Below, one piece after another: positions 1 through 8,228 of a stretch of 64,000 nt of DNA; position 1 is the stretch's first letter; the number at the start of each line of letters is the position of its first letter. A program made the translations under genes and the position numbers. The DNA is taken from contig NZ_JAFFZM010000011.1 in NCBI RefSeq assembly GCF_017676345.1, positions 186,001 to 250,000 on the forward strand. Reading direction: 5' to 3'. This DNA is from Streptomyces smyrnaeus. Its GTDB lineage: Bacteria > Actinomycetota > Actinomycetes > Streptomycetales > Streptomycetaceae. Under the pieces are notes generated by a model that saw only the letters and a list, made by a program, of their open reading frames with translations, did not search any database and was not told the origin of the DNA.

Positions 1-6
1 GGGCCG

Positions 7-1368
7 ATGACGGAAGTCCTGCTGCTGTTGGTGGCACTGCTGCTGTCGCTGGCCTGCGGTGGCTTCGTGGCGGCGGAGTTCTCCTTGACGACCGTCGAAC
101 GCAGCGAACTGGAGCGGGCCGAGCAGCGCGGCGACCGGGGTGCGAAGAGCGCGCTGGCGGCCGTGCGCTCCCTCACCTTCCAGCTGTCGGGCGCGCAGCT
201 GGGCATCACCGTCACCAACCTGATCGTCGGTATGCTCGCCGAGCCGTCCATCGCGAAGCTGATCGCCGGACCGCTGCGCTCGCTCGGCGTGCCCTCCTCT
301 GCCTCCTCGTCCGTCGCCCTGGTGCTCGGCACGGGGTTCTCGACGGTCGTCCTGATGGTGGTCGGCGAGCTGGTGCCGAAGAACTGGGCGATCTCCAAGC
401 CGCTGCCGGTGGCCCGGAAGGTGGCGACACCGCAGCGCGTCTTCTCCGCCGCCTTCCGGCCGCTGATCCGCCATCTGAACAACACCGCCAACCGGGTACT
501 GCTGCGGATGGGGCTCGAACCCACCGAGGAGCTGGCCTCGGCCCGCTCCCCGCAGGAGCTCGTGGCCCTGGCGCGGCACTCCGCCAAGGAGGGCGCGCTG
601 GAGGAGGACACGGCCGATCTGTTCGTGCGCACCCTGCACCTGGCCGAGCTGACGGCGGAGAACGTGATGACGCCGCGGGTGCAGGTCACCTCGCTGGAGG
701 TGCAGGCCACGGTGGAGGACGTCGCCAACGCCACCCGCGCCACGGGGCTGTCCCGCTTCCCCGTCTACCGGGGGAACCTGGACACCGTCGTCGGCATCGT
801 GCGGATCAAGGACGTGCTGGCGGTGCCCGCCGCCGAACGTCGGCTGCGCCCGGTGACCGATCTGATGCGCGAGCCGCTGCTGGTGCCCGAGTCGCTGACC
901 GTGGACCGGCTGCTGGACCAGCTCTCGGGCGGGGACCGCAGCATCGCGATCGTCATCGACGAGTACGGCGGCACGGCAGGTGTCGTCACCCTGGAGGACA
1001 TCATCGAGGAGGTCGTCGGCGAGGTCCGCGACGAGCACGACCCGCTGGAGACGCCCGATCTGGCGCCGGCCGGACAGGACGCGGAGGGCCGGCACCTCTA
1101 TGTGGCGGACGGCGCGGCCCGTACCGACCAGGTCGAGAGCATCGGGCTGCGTGCCCCGGAGGGCCCGTACGAGACGCTCGCCGGGCTGATCGCCACCGAA
1201 CTGGGACGCATCCCGGCCGTCGGGGACACGGTGTCGGTCGCCGGCTGGCGGCTGGAGGTCACGGACGCGACCGGACGGCGCGCCGCACAGGTGCGGCTGT
1301 ACGGGCCCGCGCCGCAGGACGATCCGGCCGGGTCCGCGGCCGCTGACCGGGCGGAGGCACACCGATGA
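7..1368 (+). CDS. CNNM/CorC-HlyC family membrane protein (three-domain form)
   Basis: Predicted integral membrane protein of the CNNM/CorC family, linked in other bacteria to magnesium/cobalt efflux. The N-terminal half is a DUF21-type domain with several hydrophobic helices, the first at about residues 3–25. A pair of CBS domains follows at about 215–335, including VMTPRVQVTSL and IVIDEYGGTAGVVTLEDI. A CorC_HlyC domain fills about 350–435, so at 453 residues the protein is full length. The ATG lies six bases from the window edge, so upstream signals cannot be judged. Its stop overlaps the next start (ATGA), implying coupled translation. The domain assignment is firm, the transported ion is inference. 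Confidence 0.9.
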   Translation: MTEVLLLLVALLLSLACGGFVAAEFSLTTVERSELERAEQRGDRGAKSALAAVRSLTFQLSGAQLGITVTNLIVGMLAEPSIAKLIAGPLRSLGVPSSASSSVALVLGTGFSTVVLMVVGELVPKNWAISKPLPVARKVATPQRVFSAAFRPLIRHLNNTANRVLLRMGLEPTEELASARSPQELVALARHSAKEGALEEDTADLFVRTLHLAELTAENVMTPRVQVTSLEVQATVEDVANATRATGLSRFPVYRGNLDTVVGIVRIKDVLAVPAAERRLRPVTDLMREPLLVPESLTVDRLLDQLSGGDRSIAIVIDEYGGTAGVVTLEDIIEEVVGEVRDEHDPLETPDLAPAGQDAEGRHLYVADGAARTDQVESIGLRAPEGPYETLAGLIATELGRIPAVGDTVSVAGWRLEVTDATGRRAAQVRLYGPAPQDDPAGSAAADRAEAHR

Positions 1369-2375
1369 CGGTGATCCAGCTCTTCATCGGGTTCCTGACG
1401 CTGGTGCTCAACGCGTTCTTCGTGGGCGCCGAGTTCGCGCTGATCTCGGTACGGCGGGCCCAGATCGAGCCACTGGCCGAGGACGGCGACAAGAAGGCCC
1501 GCAAGGTGCTGTGGGGCCTGGAGCACGTGGCGCAGATCCTGGCCGCGGCGCAGCTGGGCATCACGCTGTGCACCCTGGTGCTGGGTGTCGTCGCCGAACC
1601 GGCCATCGCCCACCTGCTGGAGCCGGTCTTCCACGCGATGGGCGTACCGGACGGTGTGGCGCACGGCGTCTCCTTCGTGATCGCGCTGTCGCTGGCCACC
1701 TATCTGCACATGCTGCTGGGCGAGATGGTGCCGAAGAACATCGCGCTGGCCGGGCCCGAGCGGGCAGCGCTGCTGCTGGGTCCGCCGCTGGTGGCTCTGA
1801 CGAGGGCGCTGCGCCCGGTGATCTTCACGGTGAACTCGTTCGCCAACGGCATCCTCAAGCTGATCCGGGTCGAGCCCAAAAGCGAGGTCGAGGCCGCGTT
1901 CTCCGACGACGATCTGGCGCAGATGGTCGCCGACTCCAGTGAGGCGGGGCTGCTGGACGACCGTTCCACCGAACGGCTCCGGGACGCGCTGGAGCTGGGC
2001 AGGCGGCCGATCGGCGATGTGGCGCAGCCGCTGCACAAGGTGGTGACGGCGGGTCGCGGCGTGACGCCCGAGGGGCTGGAGAACCTCTCGGCCGAGTCCG
2101 GGTTCTCCCGCTTCCCCGTGGTGGACGACGACGGCCGGGTACTGGGCTATCTGCACGTCAAGGACGCGCTGGACGCCTCGCCCCGGGAGGCGCCGTTCCC
2201 GCTGACGGCGATGCGTCCGATCGCCCGGGTGCGCGCCTCGCTGCCGCTGGACGACGTGCTGGGCGCGATGCGCTCCAGCGGCACCCATCTGGCAGCCGTC
2301 ACCGGCTCCGACGGGCGGGCGACGGGTGTGGTGACGATGGAGGACGTGCTGCGCGAGCTGGTCGGCCAGGCGTAG
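1365..2375 (+). CDS. CNNM/CorC family membrane protein (short form)
   Basis: Second CNNM-type protein, 336 residues, overlapping its partner by four bases. It has the DUF21 membrane domain (first hydrophobic helix about residues 3–25; the VGAEFAL and GEMVPKNIAL motifs are shared with the upstream protein) and a CBS pair at about 200–335 ending in VTMEDVLREL. It stops right after the second CBS motif, so the CorC_HlyC domain present in the upstream copy is missing. Such long/short CNNM pairs are common in actinobacteria. The two probably form a heteromeric membrane complex for divalent-cation homeostasis (inference). Confidence 0.88.
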   Translation: MTVIQLFIGFLTLVLNAFFVGAEFALISVRRAQIEPLAEDGDKKARKVLWGLEHVAQILAAAQLGITLCTLVLGVVAEPAIAHLLEPVFHAMGVPDGVAHGVSFVIALSLATYLHMLLGEMVPKNIALAGPERAALLLGPPLVALTRALRPVIFTVNSFANGILKLIRVEPKSEVEAAFSDDDLAQMVADSSEAGLLDDRSTERLRDALELGRRPIGDVAQPLHKVVTAGRGVTPEGLENLSAESGFSRFPVVDDDGRVLGYLHVKDALDASPREAPFPLTAMRPIARVRASLPLDDVLGAMRSSGTHLAAVTGSDGRATGVVTMEDVLRELVGQA

Positions 2376-2402
2376 CAGCGCCGCCCGCCCGCCGACGGCA
2401 CG

Positions 2403-2439
2403 GTTGCCCCGAGGGCGAGAGATCGTTGCTCGGGGCAAC
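2403..2439. terminator. Perfect 11-bp inverted repeat after the CNNM pair
   Basis: Arms GTTGCCCCGAG (2403–2413) and CTCGGGGCAAC (2429–2439) are perfectly complementary around a 15-base loop. The repeat lies 28 bases after the second CNNM stop and ends 19 bases before the next start, so it could terminate the CNNM transcript or act as an operator over the next promoter. There is no U-tract, as is usual in this GC-rich background. Confidence 0.5.
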
Positions 2440-2457
2440 GGGCTACCATGGGCGACC

Positions 2458-3258
2458 GTGACCAGTGCAGCACCCGCCTCGCCCGCGGAATCCACCCAAC
2501 CGCCCGCCGCCTTCCGCTCGTTCGTCGCCCTGGGCGACTCCTTCACCGAGGGCATGTCGGATCTGCTGCCCGGCGGCGCATACCGGGGCTGGGCCGATGT
2601 GCTGGCGAGCCGGCTGGCCGCCCTGGAGCCGCAGTTCCGGTACGCCAACCTCGCGGTGCGCGGCAAGCTCATCGGACAGATCACCGCGGACCAGGTCGCG
2701 CCCGCCGCGGCGATGCGGGCCGAGCTGGTGACGCTGGTGGGCGGGCTCAACGACGTACTGCGGCCGGGCTGCGACACCGCGCGGGTGTGCGCACTGCTGG
2801 AGGAGTCCGTGGCCACGCTGGCGCCCAGTTGCGGGACGCTGGTGCTGATGCGCAGCCCCGGCCGCCGCGGCCCGGTGCTGGAGCGCTACCGGGCCCGGAT
2901 GGAGCACTTGTTCGACTTCATCGACGGGCTGGCCGACCGGTACGGCGCGGTGGTGGTGGACCTCTTCGCCTCGGAGGCGCTGGGCGACCCCAGGATGTGG
3001 GCCGACGACCGGCTGCACCTCACCGCCGAAGGCCACCGGCGGGTGGCGGAAGCCGTCTGGCAGCGCCTCGGGCTGCCCGCCGAGTCCGACTGGAACGCTC
3101 CGCTGCCGCCCGCCGCCCCGCCCTCCTGGACAGCCCGCCGGGCAGCCGATCTGCGCTTCGCCCGCGTCCATCTGCTGCCCTGGATCGGGCGGCGGCTGAC
3201 CGGCCGCTCCTCCGGTGACGGCCGGGCGCCCAAGCGGCCGGAGCTCATCCCCATGTAG
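2458..3258 (+). CDS. SGNH/GDSL-family hydrolase
   Basis: Serine esterase/lipase of the SGNH fold, 266 residues, without an obvious signal peptide, so probably cytoplasmic. Block I is FVALGDSFTEGM (nucleophile Ser, about residue 28). Block III is GGLNDVLRP (the N of SGNH). Block V is DDRLHLTAEGH (Asp and His of the triad). The chosen start is the GTG at 2458. A TACCAT hexamer at 2444–2449 sits at -10 distance from it and there is no good ribosome-binding site, so the mRNA may be leaderless. The upstream in-frame ATG-like start would run through the inverted repeat. The substrate is unknown. Confidence 0.85.
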   Translation: MTSAAPASPAESTQPPAAFRSFVALGDSFTEGMSDLLPGGAYRGWADVLASRLAALEPQFRYANLAVRGKLIGQITADQVAPAAAMRAELVTLVGGLNDVLRPGCDTARVCALLEESVATLAPSCGTLVLMRSPGRRGPVLERYRARMEHLFDFIDGLADRYGAVVVDLFASEALGDPRMWADDRLHLTAEGHRRVAEAVWQRLGLPAESDWNAPLPPAAPPSWTARRAADLRFARVHLLPWIGRRLTGRSSGDGRAPKRPELIPM

Positions 3259-3293
3259 GCGTACCCGGCATGGGGGGCTGCGCTTGCCACCCT

Positions 3294-3359
3294 GCTCCCC
3301 CGAGCTCTTCGAGCAGGGGGTACCCCCAGGGGCACCTCCCGGCCGGAGGCTGGGGGAGC
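3294..3359. repeat. Intergenic palindromic repeat element (Streptomyces-type)
   Basis: A 66-bp element bounded by inverted 8-mers GCTCCCCC (3294–3301) and GGGGGAGC (3352–3359). The perfect palindrome GGGGGTACCCCC lies inside at 3316–3327, with GAGCTCTTCGAGC beside it. From memory this looks like the short non-coding elements scattered between genes in Streptomyces chromosomes. It sits between a gene end and the purB promoter and could fold as a terminator. Confidence 0.55.
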
Positions 3360-3495
3360 GGACTGCCCAAGCGCAAGACCTGGACCATCAGGGGCGCGGG
3401 GAACTGCGCGACCGGCCACAAACGACCCGCAGCCCGCAGACACAGCAGGGGCCCCCTCACCGGCAGGTGGCGGCACAGCAGCGCGCAGCGGCCCG

Positions 3496-3512
3496 TAGAC
3501 TCGGGCGGCGTG
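3496..3512 (+). promoter_or_regulatory. purB -10 box abutting a leaderless GTG start
   Basis: TAGACT at 3496–3501 fits an actinobacterial -10 box. The GTG start begins eight bases after it, so transcription should begin at or next to the start codon. No Shine–Dalgarno sequence precedes the GTG. The -35 region is weak. A leaderless purB mRNA is the simplest reading. Confidence 0.5.
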
Positions 3513-4940
3513 AGTGACAAGCCGCGTATCCCGAACGTCCTGGCGTCCCGCTACGCCTCCCCGGAACTGGTCCGTATCTGGTCCCCCGAGTCGAAGATCG
3601 TGCTGGAGCGGCGGCTGTGGCTCGCCGTGCTCAAGGCCCAGCGGGACCTGGGCATCACCGTGCCCGACGAGGCGGTGGCGGACTACGAGCGGGTCGTCGA
3701 GGAGGTCGACCTCGCCTCGATCGCGGAGCGCGAGAAGGTCACCCGGCACGACGTGAAGGCGCGGATCGAGGAGTTCAACGCGCTGGCCGGGCACGAGCAC
3801 GTGCACAAGGGCATGACCTCGCGCGATCTGACGGAGAACGTCGAGCAGCTGCAGATCCGGCTCTCGCTGGAGCTGGTACGCGACCGCACGGTGGCGCTGC
3901 TGCACCGGCTGGGCACGCTGGCGGGCGAGCACGCGGCCCTGGTGATGGCCGGCCGCTCGCACAATGTCGCGGCGCAGGCCACCACGCTGGGCAAGAGGTT
4001 CGCGACGGGTGCCGACGAGCTGCTGGTCGCCTTCGAGCGGCTGGAGGAGCTGCTGCGCCGCTACCCGCTGCGCGGTATCAAGGGCCCGGTCGGCACCGCG
4101 CAGGACATGCTGGACCTGCTCGGCGGCGACCAGGAGATGCTCACCGACCTGGAGCGCCGCATCGCCGAGCACCTCGGCTTCGGCCGGGTGCTCACCTCCG
4201 TCGGGCAGGTCTATCCGCGCTCGCTGGACCACGAGGTGGTCACCGCGCTGGTGCAGCTGGCCGGCGCCCCCTCGTCGCTGGCCAAGACGATTCGGCTGAT
4301 GGCGGGCCAGGAGCTGGTCACCGAGGGCTTCAAGGAGGGCCAGGTCGGCTCTTCGGCGATGCCGCACAAGATGAACACCCGCTCCTGCGAGCGCGTCAAC
4401 GGCCTGATGGTGATCCTGCGCGGCTACGCCTCCATGGCCGGTGAGCTGGCGGGCGACCAGTGGAACGAGGGCGACGTGTCCTGCTCGGTGGTGCGCCGGG
4501 TCGCGCTGCCCGACGCGTTCTTCGCGTTCGACGGGATGCTGGAGACCTTCTTGACGGTGCTGGACGAGTTCGGTGTCTTCCCGGCCGTGGTGGCGCGGGA
4601 GCTGGACCGCTACCTGCCGTTCCTGGCGACGACGAAGGTACTGATGGGCGCCGTGCGCGCCGGGGTCGGCCGGGAGATCGCCCATGAAGTGATCAAGGAA
4701 CACGCGGTCGCCTCCGCGCTGGCGATGCGCAAGGGCGCCGAGCACAACGAGCTGCTGGACCGGCTGGCGGCCGACTCGCGCATCCCGCTGGACCGCACCG
4801 CGCTGGGCGAGCTGATGGCGGACCGGCTGTCGTTCACCGGTGCGGCGGCGGCGCAGACGGCCGAGGTCGTCAGCCGCGTCCAGGAGGTTGCCCAGCTGCA
4901 CCCGGAGGCCGTCGCCTACCGTCCGGGAGCGATCCTCTGA
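3510..4940 (+). CDS. purB: Adenylosuccinate lyase
   Basis: Purine biosynthesis enzyme catalysing two fumarate-releasing steps, SAICAR to AICAR and adenylosuccinate to AMP. The 476-residue product starts VSDKPRIPNVLASRYAS and carries the fumarase/aspartase superfamily signature GSSAMPHKMN (about residues 275–290). Other class motifs include HDVKARIEEF and the conserved TSRDLTENVEQ. Length is typical. The start is the GTG at 3510, fixed by the -10 box just upstream and by the usual N-terminus. The downstream mug gene follows at once, and their association is probably positional rather than functional. Confidence 0.97.
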   Translation: MSDKPRIPNVLASRYASPELVRIWSPESKIVLERRLWLAVLKAQRDLGITVPDEAVADYERVVEEVDLASIAEREKVTRHDVKARIEEFNALAGHEHVHKGMTSRDLTENVEQLQIRLSLELVRDRTVALLHRLGTLAGEHAALVMAGRSHNVAAQATTLGKRFATGADELLVAFERLEELLRRYPLRGIKGPVGTAQDMLDLLGGDQEMLTDLERRIAEHLGFGRVLTSVGQVYPRSLDHEVVTALVQLAGAPSSLAKTIRLMAGQELVTEGFKEGQVGSSAMPHKMNTRSCERVNGLMVILRGYASMAGELAGDQWNEGDVSCSVVRRVALPDAFFAFDGMLETFLTVLDEFGVFPAVVARELDRYLPFLATTKVLMGAVRAGVGREIAHEVIKEHAVASALAMRKGAEHNELLDRLAADSRIPLDRTALGELMADRLSFTGAAAAQTAEVVSRVQEVAQLHPEAVAYRPGAIL

Positions 4941-5491
4941 GTCCGCGGTTCACCAAGGAGGAGCTGGAGGCGGCCCGCGACCGGCTGGTGCCCGACGTGG
5001 CCACCGAGGGGCTGCGGGTGCTGTTCTGCGGCATCAACCCGGGCCTGCTCTCGGCGGCGACGGGCCACCATTTCGCCCGCCCCGGCAACCGGTTCTGGCC
5101 CGCGCTGCACGCCTCCGGCTTCACCCCGCGCAGGCTGCTCCCCCAGGAGGAGCAGGAGCTGCTGTCGTACGGCCTGGGCATCACCAACGTGGTCGCCCGG
5201 GCGACGGCGCGGGCCGACGAGCTGTCCCGCGAGGAGCTCGCCGAGGGCGGCCGGCTCCTGGCGGAGAAGGTGGCGCGGCTGCGGCCGAGCTGGCTGGCGG
5301 TGCTGGGCATAACGGCCTACCGCGCCGCCTTCGACGAGCCGGCCGCCGCGGTGGGCCCGCAGCAGCGGCTGGTCGGCGGGGCGCCGGTGTGGCTGCTGCC
5401 CAACCCCAGCGGGCTCAACGCGCACTACACGCCGCCCGCGCTGGCCGAGGAGTTCGGCAGACTGCGGGTGGCGGCGTCAGCCGAGGAGTGA
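4937..5491 (+). CDS. mug: G/U mismatch-specific uracil-DNA glycosylase (MUG-like)
   Basis: DNA repair glycosylase removing uracil or ethenocytosine from mispairs. Motif 1 GINPGLLSA and motif 2 NPSGLNAHY identify the MUG/TDG family. The Asn of GINPG is the catalytic-loop residue. Homologues as I recall them begin about 17 residues before the first GTG (4988), with a sequence like PRFTKEELEAARDRLVPD. That reading is open back to a CTG at 4937 that overlaps the purB stop codon, so a CTG start is proposed here. If that is wrong, the protein begins at the GTG at 4988 and is 167 residues. The 3' end overlaps the convergent next gene by 15 bases. Confidence 0.85.
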   Translation: MSPRFTKEELEAARDRLVPDVATEGLRVLFCGINPGLLSAATGHHFARPGNRFWPALHASGFTPRRLLPQEEQELLSYGLGITNVVARATARADELSREELAEGGRLLAEKVARLRPSWLAVLGITAYRAAFDEPAAAVGPQQRLVGGAPVWLLPNPSGLNAHYTPPALAEEFGRLRVAASAEE

Positions 5492-5911
5492 CGGTGTCCT
5501 CCTGCCCCGCTCCCCCACCGCCGCCAGGAGCTGGAAGGGCATGCCCTCACCGCGCCGGGCCAGGCCGACGCCCGTCCAGCGCTCCCCCACCGTCCAGACG
5601 GCCAGCTCGGCGACCCGCCAGCACAGCGTGCGCTCCGGTTCGGGCAGTTGAACGCCTTCCTCCTCCTTCGGCCGGACCGGGTCCCCGGCGTCCGGCAGCA
5701 GCGCGTCCAGATCGACGCTCTCCGGCTCGCCCCACTGCTGGGACAGCAGCACCACCAGCGCCTCGTGGTCGGCGCGTATGTCCTGCTCGGCCTCCAGGAG
5801 TTCGACCGGATCGCCGTCCGGGTCCGGATCGGCCGTACGTAAGGCGACGATGCGGGCGGTGGGCTCGGCCTGCAGCCGTCCGATTTCGGTGAGGTGGTGG
5901 GCGAGATGCAT
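5477..5911 (-). CDS. Conserved hypothetical protein
   Basis: Unrecognised soluble protein of 144 residues starting MHLAHHLTEIGRLQAEP. It is acidic in the middle (LLEAEQDIRADHEAL) and has no membrane segment or signal peptide. The ATG at 5909–5911 is preceded by GGGAGG about 12 bases upstream. Longer in-frame readings to 6082 lack a better site. It is convergent with mug and shares 15 bases with it, and is divergent from the ROK regulator. No function can be proposed. Codon use is typical of the neighbourhood, so it is likely a real gene. Confidence 0.7.
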   Translation of the reverse strand: MHLAHHLTEIGRLQAEPTARIVALRTADPDPDGDPVELLEAEQDIRADHEALVVLLSQQWGEPESVDLDALLPDAGDPVRPKEEEGVQLPEPERTLCWRVAELAVWTVGERWTGVGLARRGEGMPFQLLAAVGERGRRTPSLLG

Positions 5912-6099
5912 GGGAACAGTCAACCTCCCGGCACTGACAGCCGGTTGGACGGGCCGGGCGGCCACGGGAACGGCAGCCGTCCGGCCACCGGGAACAGCGA
6001 GCGGAAGCAGCGTCAGGTGACCGTGGTACCCCGGCTGCTCGCCGTGATTCCCCACAGCGGTTACGATCCGCCCCACGCGCACAGGCAGGGAGGCGGAGC

Positions 6100-7269
6100 G
6101 TGAGCAGGCTGACCGGAAGGGACCCGTCCCTGCTGCGGAGGATCAACTCCACGGTCGTGCTGCGGGCCCTGCGCGGCACCACGGCCCCCGAAGCGCTCAC
6201 CCTCACCGAGCTGGTGCACGCCACGGAGCTGTCCCGGCCCACGGTCGAGGGCGTGGTCGAGGATCTGATCGAGGCCGGTCTGGTGGCCGAGGCGACGCAC
6301 GACCCGCCGGGCGGCGCGGCCCGGCGGGGACGTCCAGCGCGCAGATTCCGGTTCCGTGCCGAGGCGGGCCAGCTGCTGGGCCTGGAGATCGGCCCGCACC
6401 GGGTGGCGGCCGTCCTCTCGGATCTGACCGGACGCCTCACCGGTTCCCTCACCCGTCAGGTGGCCGAGACCGCGGAGGCCGACGCGCGGCTGGAGCGGAT
6501 CCGCGGCACCGTCGCCGAACTGCTGCGCAGGACCGGCACCGCGCGGGACACACTGCGCGCGGTGGGCGTCGGCACCCCCGGCATCGTGGAGGCCGATGGC
6601 ACGGTGCGGCTGGGCACGGCGCTGCCCGGCTGGACGGGGCTGGCCCTGGGCGAGCGGCTACGACGGTCGTTCCGCTGCCCCGTGCTGGTGGAGAACGACG
6701 CCAATGCGGCGGCGCTGGCCGAACACTGGAAGGGCGCCGCGCGCGGCGTGGACGACGTGGTGATGGTGCTCGCCGGGCTGAGCCCGGGTGCCGGCTCGCT
6801 GATCGGCGGCCGGCTGCACCGCGGATTCGGCGGCGCGGCCGGGGAGATCGGGGCGCTGCATCTGCTCGGCCGGGAGGTGAGACCCGAACGGCTGCTGTCC
6901 ACGACGGACGAGCCGCTGCACCCGCTCGACGAGGCGGCCGTGGCCCGGGTGTTCGCCCAGGCCAGGGGCGGGGACGACCAGGCGCGCCGGGCCATGGACC
7001 GCTTCTTGGCCAGGCTGGTGCACGACGTGGCGGCGCTGGTGCTGGCGCTGGACCCGGAGCTGCTGGTGGTCGGCGGCTGGGCCTCGGGGCTGGACGGAGT
7101 GCTGGACCCGCTGCGCGCCGAGTTGGAGCGCTACTGTCTGCGCCCGCCGCGGGTGGCCCTCTCCCGCCTGGGTGAGACGGCAGTGGCGACGGGGGCTCTG
7201 CGGGTCGCCCTCGATCATGCGGAGAGCGAGCTGTTCACGCTGTCGGAGGAGGCGGAACCCGCCCGCTGA
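6100..7269 (+). CDS. ROK family transcriptional regulator / sugar-kinase-like protein
   Basis: ROK (repressor, ORF, kinase) protein of 389 residues. A winged helix-turn-helix fills about residues 8–75, with LTELVHATELSRPTVEGVVEDLIEAGLV as the helix pair. The ROK ATPase-like domain then shows VGVGTPGIVEADGTV and VENDANAAALAEH. The GAVRGVDDVVMVLAG-type region is followed by the HRGFGGAAGEIG core. The cysteine-rich zinc motif of true ROK kinases is not evident, favouring a regulator that senses a sugar. GTG start with GGGAGG nearby. No sugar operon adjoins, so the target is unknown. Confidence 0.85.
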   Translation: MSRLTGRDPSLLRRINSTVVLRALRGTTAPEALTLTELVHATELSRPTVEGVVEDLIEAGLVAEATHDPPGGAARRGRPARRFRFRAEAGQLLGLEIGPHRVAAVLSDLTGRLTGSLTRQVAETAEADARLERIRGTVAELLRRTGTARDTLRAVGVGTPGIVEADGTVRLGTALPGWTGLALGERLRRSFRCPVLVENDANAAALAEHWKGAARGVDDVVMVLAGLSPGAGSLIGGRLHRGFGGAAGEIGALHLLGREVRPERLLSTTDEPLHPLDEAAVARVFAQARGGDDQARRAMDRFLARLVHDVAALVLALDPELLVVGGWASGLDGVLDPLRAELERYCLRPPRVALSRLGETAVATGALRVALDHAESELFTLSEEAEPAR

Positions 7270-7294
7270 CCGGGGGCCGTGGCGGGCGAGGGCG

Positions 7295-8050
7295 TCAGCT
7301 CGCCAGCAGCGCGACCGCGTCGGTGTCGCTGAAGGAGAGCCGGCAGGTGTCGGCGCGGTAGGTCGCGACCGAGACGGCGGCCGTGCCGCCGTCGGCGAGA
7401 TACCGCGTGGTCACGACCAGGACCGGGGCGCCGGGCAGCCGGTCGAGCCGGCGTGCGTCGTCGGCGCGCGCCGATCCCAGCTCCACCGTACGGTCCTGCC
7501 CCGCGAGCTGGAGCCGGTGCAGTTCGCGCAGCACCGCACGGGCCCGCGCCGCTCCGCTCGGCTCCTCCTCGACGTCTGCGGCGAGGCCGGGGACCGAGGC
7601 GGTGGGGACGTACAACACCTCGGACGCCACTTGCTGACCGCCGGTCGTCCGGCTGCGGCGCACCGCGTGCACGGCCGCGTCACCGGCCACGCCGAGCATC
7701 CGGGCCACGGGCGCGGGTGCCGGGGCGGCCTCGTGCTCCTCGGTGTGCCAGGCGTCGCCCGGCGCTCCGGGCCAGGTGTGGGGGCCGGCCTCGGAACCGA
7801 CGTCCACGCCCACCCGGGGCGGGGCGACCGTCGTGCCGACGCCCCGGCGACGTTGCAGGCGCCCCTCCAGTTCGAGCTGTTCGAGGGCCTGGCGGAGCGT
7901 GGCTCGGGCCACGCCGAAGCGGGCGGCCAGCTCGCGCTCGTTCGGAAGGATCTCGCCGACGGCGAACTCGGAGTCGAGCGCGTCGGACAGCACGGTCTTC
8001 AGATGCCAGTACTTCGGCTCCGGCACCGTCTCCAGCTGCGTGGTCCCCAC
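7295..8050 (-). CDS. GntR/HutC-family transcriptional regulator
   Basis: Regulator of 251 residues with an N-terminal winged helix at about 10–75 (FAVGEILPNERELAARFGV and RATLRQALEQLELEG are diagnostic for GntR) and a C-terminal UTRA-type effector domain at about 95–245 ending in RLSFSDTDAVALLAS. The start is the GTG at 8050, with GGAGG five bases upstream. Homologous readings further upstream run through a promoter and repeats, so they are untranslated. The operator-like palindrome over its -35 box argues for autoregulation. The ligand is probably a sugar or sugar-phosphate, by family analogy only. Confidence 0.88.
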   Translation of the reverse strand: MGTTQLETVPEPKYWHLKTVLSDALDSEFAVGEILPNERELAARFGVARATLRQALEQLELEGRLQRRRGVGTTVAPPRVGVDVGSEAGPHTWPGAPGDAWHTEEHEAAPAPAPVARMLGVAGDAAVHAVRRSRTTGGQQVASEVLYVPTASVPGLAADVEEEPSGAARARAVLRELHRLQLAGQDRTVELGSARADDARRLDRLPGAPVLVVTTRYLADGGTAAVSVATYRADTCRLSFSDTDAVALLAS

Positions 8051-8102
8051 CCTTGCCTCCGCAATCCCCGTACGCCCGGCGGGCGCTGTGTGGCGGTGTT
8101 CC

Positions 8103-8138
8103 GCGTCCTTGTTTATGCGTCCTTGTTTTTTAAAGGAC
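8103..8138. repeat. Tandem 14-bp repeat with overlapping inverted repeat in GntR leader
   Basis: GCGTCCTTGTTTAT (8103–8116) is followed at once by GCGTCCTTGTTTTT (8117–8130), 13 of 14 bases identical. The second copy also makes an inverted repeat with downstream sequence: GTCCTT (8119–8124) against AAGGAC (8133–8138). The block lies between the GntR promoter and its start codon, so it is transcribed as part of the 5' leader. It is markedly AT-rich for this genome. Confidence 0.6.
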
Positions 8139-8156
8139 CTTGCGTATGCCACACCG

Positions 8157-8185
8157 ACGATAGGACGGCCCTCACCCTTGGTCAA
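8157..8185 (-). promoter_or_regulatory. GntR gene promoter (-35 TTGACC, 17-bp spacer, -10 TATCGT)
   Basis: On the minus strand, TTGACC (8180–8185) and TATCGT (8157–8162) are separated by exactly 17 bases, a near-consensus vegetative promoter for a GC-rich actinobacterium. It points at the GntR gene, leaving a leader of about 100 bases that includes the 14-bp repeats. Confidence 0.65.
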
Positions 8186-8191
8186 GACCAA
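8178..8191. promoter_or_regulatory. HutC/DasR-like operator
   Basis: TTGGTCAAGACCAA is a perfect dyad (6+2+6) overlapping the -35 box of the GntR gene. It matches the GGTC..GACC core of HutC-subfamily operators such as the DasR site (recalled consensus ACTGGTCTAGACCACT). The simplest inference is binding by the adjacent GntR protein itself. DasR control is the alternative. Confidence 0.55.
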
Positions 8192-8228
8192 TGCCCCGGT
8201 CACCCCCTTGCCGACCCCCCGCCGCACT

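Noticed and set aside
1098..2816. Long minus-strand readings through the CNNM genes
   Set aside because: They are mirror images of clearly coding plus-strand genes with domain matches.
5547..6452. Long minus-strand reading opposite the ROK gene start
   Set aside because: Arg/Ser/Pro-rich shadow of a GC-rich gene. The shorter 5477–5911 reading has better start and composition.
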